Assembly: GCF_009690905.1 (NCBI RefSeq)
Contig: NZ_VOSW01000001.1
Location: forward strand, 1-64,000
DNA length: 64,000 nt
Origin: Paraburkholderia madseniana
Lineage (GTDB): Bacteria; Pseudomonadota; Gammaproteobacteria; Burkholderiales; Burkholderiaceae
Direction: 5' to 3'
In this document: positions 1 to 7,179 of the stretch, piece after piece
Numbering within the stretch: position 1 is the stretch's first letter
Layout of the letters: every line of letters starts with the position of its first letter
The notes under the pieces: model-generated
What the model was told of the DNA's origin: nothing
Seen by the model: the letters and a program-made list of their open reading frames with translations, nothing else
Database searches by the model: none
Translations under genes and position numbers: made by a program

Positions 1-328
1 GTTCAAACCTGTTACTGTTTTTCGGTTCAGTTAAGAACCGGTCGCTCACTCAACGTACTGACGAATGATTAACCTGCCGGCGTGAATCCACCCCGACAGG
101 AAAACCTTCCTTTAATACTCGTGTGAGACTTGATACTTTCGCTTCCGGCAGACCCCGAAGAGTCCACCGGCGCGTCGCGCATCAAGCGCCCACACTTATC
201 GGCTGTTAATTTTTAAAGATCGAGTACGCACTCACTACCGGAACAGCGCCGCGCGAGGTTGACATCAACCGTCAACATCACAACCACCCGGCACCGCTTC
301 GTTCTGCGTCGCTGCATCAGCAGCAGAG
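1..328 (-). other. rRNA operon leader (16S rRNA gene lies just off the left edge)
   Basis: Read on the minus strand, this stretch resembles the pre-16S leader of proteobacterial rrn operons. It has a boxA-like element, then a GTGTGGGCGCTTGATG segment, then AGTATCAAGTCTCACACGAG, the same order as in the E. coli leader (GTGTGGGCACTCG ... CCAAGTCTCAAGAGTG). The window's first bases read ...CAGTAACAGGTTTGAAC on the minus strand, which in Burkholderia directly precedes the 16S start. No mature rRNA is inside the window. The identification rests on recalled leader similarity, not on an alignment. Confidence 0.8.
209..222 (-). promoter_or_regulatory. boxA-like antitermination site of the rrn leader
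   Basis: The minus strand reads GATCTTTAAAAATTAACAG here, matching the boxA/post-boxA arrangement of rrn leaders (E. coli GCTCTTTAACAATTTATC). BoxA recruits NusB/NusE and makes rRNA transcription resistant to Rho. It lies roughly 110 bases downstream of the predicted start and upstream of the conserved GTGTGGGC segment, as expected. Confidence 0.7.
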
Positions 329-335
329 AAACGAG

Positions 336-390
336 ATTATGAAGAACGACCGACAGGTCGTCAACCCCCTTTTGTGAATTTTCTTTTGAC
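336..390 (-). promoter_or_regulatory. rrn promoter (-35/-10) with A-rich upstream element
   Basis: On the minus strand TTGACG (364-359) is separated by exactly 17 bases from CATAAT (341-336), giving a start near 329. Upstream of the -35 is an A-rich stretch (AAAAGAAAATTCACAAAA, about 387-368) of the kind that acts as an UP element for the RNA polymerase alpha subunit at rRNA promoters. Position, spacing and the downstream boxA agree with it driving the rRNA operon. Confidence 0.7.
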
Positions 391-609
391 CAAGTGCGAT
401 TTGACGCCGAAACATGCACCCCACTATATGGAGCAAGATCGACGAAAAGTCATCCGGTCGTGCGGGAGTGGCCGACATAGCCTATAGTGAAGAGCCTGCA
501 TACGCGCACGACGAGCAGTTGAAGTGCTGCCTTCTGCCCCCACCTGAACTTACGGATGACAGGCGATGAAGGGACCCTGCGACAAGAGCGCATGACAAAT
601 TGGTGTGCT

Positions 610-660
610 CATAATGCGCGCGAAGGCGCAAGCTCGTATATAATGCGAGCCGCGCGAATT
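610..660 (+). promoter_or_regulatory. putative rpoD promoter (TATAAT)
   Basis: A perfect TATAAT (639-644) and an upstream CATAAT (610-615) lie about 180-210 bases before the rpoD start. Neither has a good -35 at 16-18 bases, so this is an assignment by the -10 alone. A start near 651 would place the hairpin at 677-704 inside the leader. The 430-600 interval between this site and the rrn promoter shows no convincing ORF or motif. Confidence 0.45.
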
Positions 661-676
661 TCGCACATTTCTATCG

Positions 677-704
677 GCCCGCTTCGCGCGGGCTCATCTT
701 TTTT
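677..704 (+). terminator. terminator-like hairpin in the rpoD leader (possible attenuator)
   Basis: GCCCGC (677-682) pairs with GCGGGC (688-693) around a TTCGC loop, followed by TCATC and six T residues (699-704). It lies about 25-30 bases after the predicted transcription start and about 120 bases before the rpoD start codon. It therefore looks like an intrinsic terminator or attenuator in the leader rather than the end of any visible gene. No upstream reading frame on this strand needs it. Confidence 0.55.
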
Positions 705-821
705 GCTCCCCAGAGCACAGCCAAACAACCGCGTTGAGTCACTCAGGTGATGTTGAGCCATGCTCGAAACGCCTGACGGTAGCGTCTTGCGTCTCATAGC
801 GAAGCCTCTAGAGGAGAATAC

Positions 822-2825
822 GTGAACCCTTTTGATCGCGAAGATTCGCAACACGAAACTGCCGGATACACCGCCAAGGCACCCGCTGGCCGTACAGCCA
901 AGGGCAAAGGCGCAGGCAAAGCGATCCCCGTAGCGGCTGAACTGCCGCCGCAACAGGCTGAAGAACGCCAGCGCCAGATGCGCGCGCTGATCCAGTTGGG
1001 CAAGGAGCAAGGCTACCTGACCCACGCGCAGATCAACGACCACCTGCCCGACAACTTCGCGCAGACGGCGGCGATCGACAGCATCGTCAGCGCCTTCAAC
1101 GACATGGGCGTGCAGGTCTACGAGCAGGCTCCGGATGCGGAAACCCTGCTGCTCAACTCGAACGCCCCCGCCGTGGTGTCGGACGATCAGGCAGACGAGG
1201 AAACCGAAGTCGCGTTGTCGACCGTCGATTCCGAGTTCGGCCGCACGACCGATCCCGTGCGCATGTACATGCGCGAAATGGGCGCAACTGAGCTGCTGAC
1301 CCGCGCCGGCGAAATCGCGATTGCGAAGCGCATTGAAGACGGTCTTCACGAAATGGTGCAGGCGATTGCCGCTTGCCCGCTCGCGATCTCCGCCATTCTG
1401 GCAAGCGCCCAACAGGTCGCGGACGGCGAACTGCGTATCGACGAGCTCGTCGACGGTCTGAATGAAGAAACGGTTGCGGCGGAAGACGCCAGCGCGAGCG
1501 CGGACGCCGCAGCGGACGTCGACGCCGACGCGACCGACGATGACGACAGCGATAGCGAAGACGACGACGATGCCGGTCCGGCCGACTCCTCGGCAGCGGA
1601 CGAAGCACGCCTGAAGCAACTCACCAGCGATTGCCTGGAAATCTTCGCGCAAGTCGGCATTCTGTCCGACCAGCAGAACGCCTCACACACGCGCGGCGAC
1701 GTCAGCTCGAAGGCTTACCTGCGCGCCCGCGAAGAGATTCAGCAGCACCTCGCCAAGATCCGCTTCACGGCACGCACCATCGACCGTCTGTGCGGCGACG
1801 TGCAACACCAGGTCGCGCAAGTTCGTGCGATCGAACGCCGCATTCTGCAAATCGTCGTGACGAAGAGCGGCATGCCGCGCGAACAGTTCATCGAATCGTT
1901 CTCGGGTCATGAAGCCGATCTGGGCTGGACCGAGCGCGCCGCGCGCGGTGCGTCGACGTTCGGCGCGGCACTGGAGCGCCATCTGCCGGCAATCCAGTCG
2001 GAACAGCAGAAGCTGATCGACATCGAAGCAACCGTTTCGCTGCCGCTCAAGCATCTGAAAGAGATCAATCGTCAGATGGTCGCGGCCGAGTCGAAGATGC
2101 GCAAGGCCAAGAGCGAAATGATCGAGGCAAATCTGCGTCTCGTGATCTCGATCGCGAAGAAGTACGTCAACCGCGGCATGCTGTTCCTCGACCTGATCCA
2201 GGAAGGCAACATCGGTCTGATGAAGGCGGTGGACAAGTTCGAATACCGCCGCGGCTGGAAGTTTTCGACGTATGCAACGTGGTGGGTTCGTCAGGCTGTG
2301 ACGCGCTCGCTCGCCGATCAGGCGCGCACGATTCGCGTGCCGGTGCACATGATCGAAACGATCAACAAGCTCAACCGCATTTCGCGCGAGATCCTGCAGC
2401 AGACCGGTCAGGAAGCCCATCCGTCGGTGCTGGCAGAACGCATGGAACTGTCGGAAGAGAAGGTGCGCGGCATTCTGAAGATCGCCAAGCAGCCGGTGTC
2501 GATGGAAACGCCGGTCGGTGACGACGGCGACGCCACGCTCGGCGACATGATCGAAGATTCGGCAGCTTCCTCGCCGGCCGACGCAGCAATGCAGGCCGAC
2601 TTGCGCGCCGCCATCGACGACGCGCTCGACTCACTGTCGCCGCGCGAAGCGAAGGTGCTGCGTATGCGTTACGGCATCAACACGAAGTCGGACCACACGC
2701 TCGAAGAAGTCGGCAAGCAGTTCGACGTCACGCGCGAGCGGATTCGTCAAATCGAAAGCAAGGCCATGCGTAAGCTGATGCATCCGAGCCGTGCAGATCG
2801 TCTGAAGTCGTTCCTCGACCGCTAA
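822..2825 (+). CDS. rpoD: RNA polymerase sigma-70 factor RpoD (primary type)
   Basis: This 667-residue protein carries all regions of a group 1 sigma factor. Region 1.1 is at about 45-115 and region 1.2 starts at [11 protein letters not shown] (about 147). It has an acidic, Ala/Asp/Glu-rich non-conserved region (about 215-260). Region 2 contains [17 protein letters not shown] and the -10-recognising [17 protein letters not shown] helix (about 480). Region 3 follows, and region 4 has the helix-turn-helix [19 protein letters not shown] (about 625-643), which reads the -35. The start is a GTG with GAGGAG (811-816) five bases upstream. Unlike the usual rpsU-dnaG-rpoD order, no dnaG precedes it. 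It faces away from an rRNA operon, so it may be a second rpoD copy as some Burkholderiales carry. Whether it is the essential copy cannot be told here. Confidence 0.95.
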   Translation: MNPFDREDSQHETAGYTAKAPAGRTAKGKGAGKAIPVAAELPPQQAEERQRQMRALIQLGKEQGYLTHAQINDHLPDNFAQTAAIDSIVSAFNDMGVQVYEQAPDAETLLLNSNAPAVVSDDQADEETEVALSTVDSEFGRTTDPVRMYMREMGATELLTRAGEIAIAKRIEDGLHEMVQAIAACPLAISAILASAQQVADGELRIDELVDGLNEETVAAEDASASADAAADVDADATDDDDSDSEDDDDAGPADSSAADEARLKQLTSDCLEIFAQVGILSDQQNASHTRGDVSSKAYLRAREEIQQHLAKIRFTARTIDRLCGDVQHQVAQVRAIERRILQIVVTKSGMPREQFIESFSGHEADLGWTERAARGASTFGAALERHLPAIQSEQQKLIDIEATVSLPLKHLKEINRQMVAAESKMRKAKSEMIEANLRLVISIAKKYVNRGMLFLDLIQEGNIGLMKAVDKFEYRRGWKFSTYATWWVRQAVTRSLADQARTIRVPVHMIETINKLNRISREILQQTGQEAHPSVLAERMELSEEKVRGILKIAKQPVSMETPVGDDGDATLGDMIEDSAASSPADAAMQADLRAAIDDALDSLSPREAKVLRMRYGINTKSDHTLEEVGKQFDVTRERIRQIESKAMRKLMHPSRADRLKSFLDR

Positions 2826-2840
2826 GCCAAGCCGGTCGTT

Positions 2841-2871
2841 GCGCTTGTCGTGCGTCATGCACGACAAGCGC
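2841..2871 (+). terminator. 13-bp perfect hairpin after rpoD
   Basis: GCGCTTGTCGTGC (2841-2853) and its perfect complement (2859-2871) enclose a 5-base loop, 15 bases after the rpoD stop codon and just before the convergent gene's 3' end. The following bases are pyrimidine-rich (CATCTCTCTCCC) rather than a T tract. It probably ends transcription in both directions, perhaps with Rho. Confidence 0.65.
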
Positions 2872-2885
2872 ATCTCTCTCCCATT

Positions 2886-3266
2886 TCAAGCAAGCAACGA
2901 GATGATCCCGCCAATGGTGATTCCCGCTGCCAGCCAACGCCCAGCCGTGTAGAACGCATTACGCTCTTCATGAGGCTGATCCGGGCGTTCGAGACCCAGC
3001 GTACCGTATGCAAACGCCTTGACCGCCGAGACGTCGGTTGTCGATGCGCCCTCTCCCGCTGAATCGCTTACCGCACCATCCTGAACCGTATTGCCCTCTT
3101 GCGCCGCCGTCGCTGCGCCTTCGGCGGAGATATGGACGGCGTCGTCCTGCCCGGATGTATTTGACGCTGTAGTCTGCGTGGCCGTGTCGTCCGTTGCGGA
3201 CCGGCTCTTCGTTGTCGCGCGATCCGATTCCGGCAGTGTCGACGACAGCGCACTGTCGATTTGCAT
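2886..3266 (-). CDS. hypothetical protein with Ser/Thr/Ala-rich N-terminus and C-terminal membrane anchor
   Basis: A 126-residue protein of unknown function. A GGAGG sits about five bases before the ATG, so the start is well supported. Residues 1-75 are low-complexity, polar and probably disordered. The stretch DDAVHISAEGAATAAQEG recalls the motif near the middle of FlgM-like anti-sigma factors, but this is a loose resemblance. The C-terminus (about 108-126) is one hydrophobic segment, AGITIGGIISLLA, which could insert in the membrane. It is convergent with the sigma factor gene, so an anti-sigma or sigma-linked role is conceivable but unproven. Confidence 0.6.
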   Translation of the reverse strand: MQIDSALSSTLPESDRATTKSRSATDDTATQTTASNTSGQDDAVHISAEGAATAAQEGNTVQDGAVSDSAGEGASTTDVSAVKAFAYGTLGLERPDQPHEERNAFYTAGRWLAAGITIGGIISLLA

Positions 3267-3652
3267 GGCAACCTCCGTTTATTTCGCCCAACGCATGCGC
3301 CGCCTCCGGTTCGCTGTGGCAATGCAAACAGACCCATTACGCTCGCACACGGCGGTTCGACGCACGACCGCTTACAGGACCTATCGACGGCAGCAAGCCA
3401 AAACTTGAGCGCCGGAAAGAAGCGGTAAGCTCCATCGGATGGCATTGCGCCATCACACGCCGATCACTCGACGAGCCTGCCAGAAATGTATACGACGACT
3501 GCGCAACACGCGGTTCTACAGAACGGATTCCATAGTTCGATTTGTCCACAGAAACTGTTCAGAAGCCTGTGGATATCCTGAGCAAGAGTCACCCAACTCG
3601 TTGAGCGCATTGGTTTTCACATCTACGCTTCCGACACGACAGGTCGCACGGC
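3267..3652. other. intergenic region with one degenerate dispersed repeat
   Basis: No supported gene is seen between the hypothetical membrane protein and the M48 remnant. The only recognisable element is the DnaA-box-like inverted repeat at 3542-3576, described separately. Short ORFs here lack ribosome binding sites and family resemblance. Confidence 0.5.
3542..3576. repeat. dispersed 35-bp repeat, copy 1 (inverted DnaA-box-like 9-mers)
   Basis: TTGTCCACA (3542-3550) is followed after 17 bases by TGTGGATAT (3568-3576), the inverse of ATATCCACA. The arrangement and most of the spacer match the copies at 24934 and 27198. The left 9-mer is one base from the DnaA-box consensus TTATCCACA and the right is one base off in its last position, so this is the most diverged copy. 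Confidence 0.65.
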
Positions 3653-4135
3653 TCACGACTTCCCGCACATTGCCCGAACCGCCGCCCACTGCTGCGCCGT
3701 CAACGCACTCTCGCCGACCGGCGATCCCTGATTCCGTGCTTCCCGGTCGAGCGTACGCGGATGATCCGACAGAAACTCGATCGCACCGCTGGCGCTGGCG
3801 CTACGCTTCTCCGTCAACGCAAAAAATGCCGCGAGCCCATCACTGCGCAATCCGCTCGCTTGCAGATAGGCAACGCCGTTCGCATCGGCGAGACGTTCCA
3901 TGTCACGGCTATACGACAAACCCACTAATCGCCCCGCCAGCGAAGAAACGTCTGCGAAACCCAGATGGATACCCAAGGTTGTGCTGATCAGAGTGATACC
4001 GGCGCTGCGAAACATCGACAGAAACGCCTCGCTCCAGCGCAGCATTGCCACGTGAGGCGCGGCTGTATGGCCATCGTAATAGCATGCGCCGATCGGCACT
4101 GAAGGTTCCACAACCGCGTCAGAACGCGCCGCCAT
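3653..4135 (-). pseudogene. M48-family metalloprotease remnant, internally deleted, lacking HExxH
   Basis: The 160-residue frame begins, overlapping the upstream gene by 17 bases, with a segment like the N-terminus of Burkholderia M48 peptidases (ACYYDGHTAAPHVAML). It then jumps at about residue 32 to their C-terminal half, RWSEAFLSMF ... YSRDMERLADANGVAYLQASGL ... LSDHPRTLDREA. The E..AD of DMERLADANG corresponds to the third zinc ligand region, and SDHP.T..R is typical of the family end. The central part with the HExxH zinc site is absent, so it cannot be an active protease. The reading frame is open across the join, so a short protein could still be made. The neighbouring DUF898 gene commonly precedes an M48 gene, which supports the identification. 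Confidence 0.75.
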
Positions 4136-5225
4136 GATCGAGCAGGTTCAGCATGCCTTCGCCCGTGCGCGGCGGTTGCTGATCGCTTTGACCGAGCGTC
4201 TGCGGGTCGAGTTGACCGGACACCTGCAGCGTATCGGCTGCGAAGCGCATCACGCGATGCAACACGATCGGAAAACCCAGACCCAGCGTAAAGACGATGA
4301 TCGCCAGATTGCCCAGCATCATGCCGAGCAGACGCCCGGCGGTAATGCTGCTGCCGAAGCGCAGTTGCGTGCCAAGCGTCGTATTACCCATGACATGGCG
4401 CGTCACCAACGCCAGATAGAAGCACTGGATCAGCAACGCACCGACGATGAACAGCACGTAGAACAGGAATATCGAGCCGAATGCGGCGAACGCGGCAGGA
4501 TCATGGGCCTTCAGCGGTGCATGCCCGATGGGCAGCAACGCCATGATGCTCTTGAGGAAAACTGCCCCGAGCACGACGAACAGCGCGACGACGCCCAAAA
4601 ACGTGCCGACGAACGCGCCATACAGCGCACGCGCGCGGCCTTCAAAATGAAACGGCAGGCTGCCGAAACTGCTCGCGTTGATGCGTCGCTCCGCAAGGCG
4701 CATGGACACCCACGGCACCATCTGTCCAAGCGTGACGATGCACAGCAGGCCATACAGCAATGCGTACGCGCCGTAGACCCACGACGAGCCGGTCATGCCG
4801 CCGCGAATCCCACACCATTGGGTGCGGCTCAAGCGGTAACGCTGCGCGCTGAAATACGCCCCTGCTGCGATCACCGCGATCACGATGTAGAGCACAATGA
4901 TCGGCACGAGAGCCAGTGCAGCGCTCCCTGTGATCGCGCGCAGAATCGCGCTAAGAATGCCAGCACCGACAATCGCGCCAAAGATAATCGCAATCGCCAG
5001 TAGAAAACCTTTGAACAGTTCGCCGCCCGTTCCGGTGTACTCAAATCGCTCACCTTGAAAACGCATGCGCGACCAGATATATCGGCGGGTATTCGTGGTG
5101 GCCCAAAAACGATAAATGCCAAGCGTGATGATCTGCAGCAACAGATTCTTGATGAATATCCCGTACAGCTCTCCAACCTTGCCGTCATAGCTCAACAGCG
5201 GTTGCTTCTGGTCGAGTGAGTTCAT
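4119..5225 (-). CDS. YjgN/DUF898 family membrane protein
   Basis: A polytopic inner-membrane protein of about 368 residues with the DUF898 signature near the N-terminus (LYGIFIKNLLLQIITLGIYRFWATTNTRRYIW), repeated more weakly in the second half (GSLPFHFEGRARALYG). About seven to eight hydrophobic segments are visible. The start at 5225 is preferred over an in-frame ATG 17 codons upstream because GGGGGAAG precedes it closely. Members such as E. coli YjgN have no established function. Its 3' end overlaps the M48 remnant, and in relatives the pair is usually co-transcribed, so the protein has probably lost its peptidase partner. Confidence 0.85.
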   Translation of the reverse strand: MNSLDQKQPLLSYDGKVGELYGIFIKNLLLQIITLGIYRFWATTNTRRYIWSRMRFQGERFEYTGTGGELFKGFLLAIAIIFGAIVGAGILSAILRAITGSAALALVPIIVLYIVIAVIAAGAYFSAQRYRLSRTQWCGIRGGMTGSSWVYGAYALLYGLLCIVTLGQMVPWVSMRLAERRINASSFGSLPFHFEGRARALYGAFVGTFLGVVALFVVLGAVFLKSIMALLPIGHAPLKAHDPAAFAAFGSIFLFYVLFIVGALLIQCFYLALVTRHVMGNTTLGTQLRFGSSITAGRLLGMMLGNLAIIVFTLGLGFPIVLHRVMRFAADTLQVSGQLDPQTLGQSDQQPPRTGEGMLNLLDHGGAF

Positions 5226-5372
5226 TTTTTCTTCCCCCGGCTGGCAAATATACGTTTTTGAGGCCCGCATGCGCATAAGCGCATATGCACGGCGGGCGGG
5301 TGGTCTTTCCTTCGCAAAACTGACTACGACAGCGTGAAAATTTGAAATCTGGCCCGCAAGAGAGCAACTGTT

Positions 5373-6170
5373 TTACGGCATCACGAATGTTTTCACGAGC
5401 GTCAGCTCGCCCGGCTTACGCATCGGCACCCGAATGGTTTCGCTCTTCTCGTTCGGCGTGTTCTCGTTCGTGATGATCGTCACCTGCGCGACGGTCATAT
5501 CGCTGCCGCTGTTCCCGTTACCGTAGTAATTCACATAGACGAGATACGTGCCCTTCAACGGCGCCGCCGAAGAGTAAATCTCCGGGCCGTAGCCGGTCGT
5601 CACGTCGACGTCGAGTGCGCCGCCGTTCGGCGCGACCCGGTCGCCATACCACGTATGCACGCCGTCCGGCGACACCACGTGCAAGTCCAGATCGGTGCCA
5701 TCGGTGTCCCATGCGAGCACCACGCGCAACTTGGGTTGCGTCTTGCCGCTGTAGGCGTCGTAAAACTGCACGCGCTTGCGCGAGCCATCCGGCGCCCGCA
5801 GTTCCACGCTGTTGCTGCCGGACGGAAACGCGTAAGGCCGCGAAAACTTGCCGTCTTCCTCCACCCGCTGCGGCAACGGCGTGCCGTCGACCACCAGCGT
5901 GCCCACCGTGGTGCTTTTCTTCTTCGGCGTGTTGCGGATCTGCCCTTCGATCAACGCGAACTTCGACTGCCCTTCCGGTGTCGATACCGACACCGCCGGA
6001 TAGTGCACGTCCTGCGTATAGCGCTCGCTGTCACCGCTGGTGTTGCGCCAGCCGTTCAACGGCGCGCCGAAGTCGATATCGCTCGCGTGCGCCACCGTCG
6101 CAGCCTGCAAACAGGCGACGACGAGCATCATCCAGCCAGCCTTCATCCAACCCGTCGTCTTGACCTTCAT
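5373..6170 (-). CDS. DUF2135 (YfaP-like) periplasmic protein, second copy
   Basis: A 265-residue protein with an N-terminal signal peptide (MKVKTTGWMKAGWMMLVVA ... AHA). The DUF2135 core in the second half reads LRVVLAWDTDGTDLDLHVVSPDG, then EIYSSAAPLKGTYLVYVNYYG and NTPNEKSETIRVPMRKPGEL. The Asp-rich DTDGTDLDLHV loop resembles a metal-binding beta-sandwich loop. The start is placed at the sixth codon of the longer frame because GGGAG lies about nine bases upstream. It is the last gene of the alpha-2-macroglobulin operon, 22 bases after its paralogue. Function within the complex is unknown. Confidence 0.85.
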   Translation of the reverse strand: MKVKTTGWMKAGWMMLVVACLQAATVAHASDIDFGAPLNGWRNTSGDSERYTQDVHYPAVSVSTPEGQSKFALIEGQIRNTPKKKSTTVGTLVVDGTPLPQRVEEDGKFSRPYAFPSGSNSVELRAPDGSRKRVQFYDAYSGKTQPKLRVVLAWDTDGTDLDLHVVSPDGVHTWYGDRVAPNGGALDVDVTTGYGPEIYSSAAPLKGTYLVYVNYYGNGNSGSDMTVAQVTIITNENTPNEKSETIRVPMRKPGELTLVKTFVMP

Positions 6171-6192
6171 CGTCACTGCTCCCATCCCGCTG

Positions 6193-7179
6193 TCAGAGTC
6201 GCTCGCTTTTCACGAGCTGCAGGTCGCCGATCTTACGCAGCGGCACGACCATCGTTTCACGCCGCTCGTTCGGCGTGTTTTCATTGAACACCAGCGTCAA
6301 CGTCGCGGTAATCACGTCGCGCTCGTGCGCGGCGGCGTCGAAGTTGTAGCCGATCGAATCGAAGTTGCCCCAGTAGTTCAGAAAGAACAGCCATGTACCG
6401 TGCTCGGGTGCCGCCGACGAAAATATCCCCGGCCCCGCGCCGTCCACCGAATCGACATCGAAGCCGCTGCCGTCTTCGAGAGTCGGATTGGCGAAGAACG
6501 CGTGCAGACCGTCCGGCGTGATCACGTGCAGATCCACCTGCGCTTTCGGATCATCCCACGTGACGATCGCGCGCAGCTTCGCCTGCGGCTTGCTGCGGTC
6601 GGCTTCGTAGAACTGCATGCGCTGGCGCTGCTTGCCGTCGGCGGAAATCAACTCGATGCTGTTCGAGCCTGCGCCGAATGCCCACGGGCGTGCGAATGCG
6701 CCTTCGTCGTCGGTATAGAGCGGCGTTGGATTGCCGTTGACGACCAGCGTGGGCGGCTTGCGCGCGTGTTTGTCGATGTGCTTCAGGCACCCTTCGATCA
6801 GCGTGCGATAGCGTTGCGCGCCACGGTCGACCGGCGGCCGGGGATACGCCGCGACGAAGTGCTCGCCTTCGTTCGTCAGCCCACTGTGGCGCCAGCCGCC
6901 GAACGCGCCGGTGAGGTCGGCGAGCGCTCCGCCATTGCCGTCCGCGCCGGCGGCTTGCACGTTCGTCACCATACTCGCCGCCAACGCAGCCGAGGCCACA
7001 GCAATTGCCATGTGAAAACGAACACCGCGCGCAAGAGGTGGCAAGGTAACAGCCACGCGAACGCAAACTCGAACGCACTGCATAAGAGGCGCCAAGGCAA
7101 TGGCCGCAGGAATTCGAACGTGGCGCATCACAGGAAGCGCGCGGAACACGGCGGAAAGCGAGCGCGAGACGGTGTTCAT
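6193..7179 (-). CDS. yfaP: DUF2135 (YfaP-like) periplasmic protein, first copy
   Basis: This 328-residue homologue of E. coli YfaP is a paralogue of the next gene. It shares LRAIVTWDDPKAQVDLHVITPDG, the IFSSAAPEHGTWLFFLNYWG segment and the NENTPNERRETMVVPLRKIGDL ending. The first Asp of the DTDGTDLDL loop is retained here but the loop is otherwise altered (WDDPKAQVDLH). Its ATG overlaps the previous stop (ATGA at 7179-7176), indicating translational coupling. The N-terminus has about 55 unusual residues before a clear export signal (MAIAVASAALAASMVTNVQA), so translation may really start near 7014, although no good ribosome site is seen there. Confidence 0.85.
   Translation of the reverse strand: MNTVSRSLSAVFRALPVMRHVRIPAAIALAPLMQCVRVCVRVAVTLPPLARGVRFHMAIAVASAALAASMVTNVQAAGADGNGGALADLTGAFGGWRHSGLTNEGEHFVAAYPRPPVDRGAQRYRTLIEGCLKHIDKHARKPPTLVVNGNPTPLYTDDEGAFARPWAFGAGSNSIELISADGKQRQRMQFYEADRSKPQAKLRAIVTWDDPKAQVDLHVITPDGLHAFFANPTLEDGSGFDVDSVDGAGPGIFSSAAPEHGTWLFFLNYWGNFDSIGYNFDAAAHERDVITATLTLVFNENTPNERRETMVVPLRKIGDLQLVKSERL

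Noticed and set aside
213-419. 68-codon minus-strand ORF in the rRNA leader
   Set aside because: It overlaps the rrn promoter and boxA and has no protein-like features.
609-2420. Minus-strand ORFs of 347 and 245 codons opposite rpoD
   Set aside because: Antisense shadows of a conserved sigma factor; no start context or recognisable domain.
5265-5292. GCATGCGCATAAGCGCATATGC considered as a chromosome-partition (parS-like) site
   Set aside because: Only half resembles the recalled Burkholderia secondary-chromosome motif TTTATGCGCATAAA; it is not a clean palindrome and no parAB is nearby.
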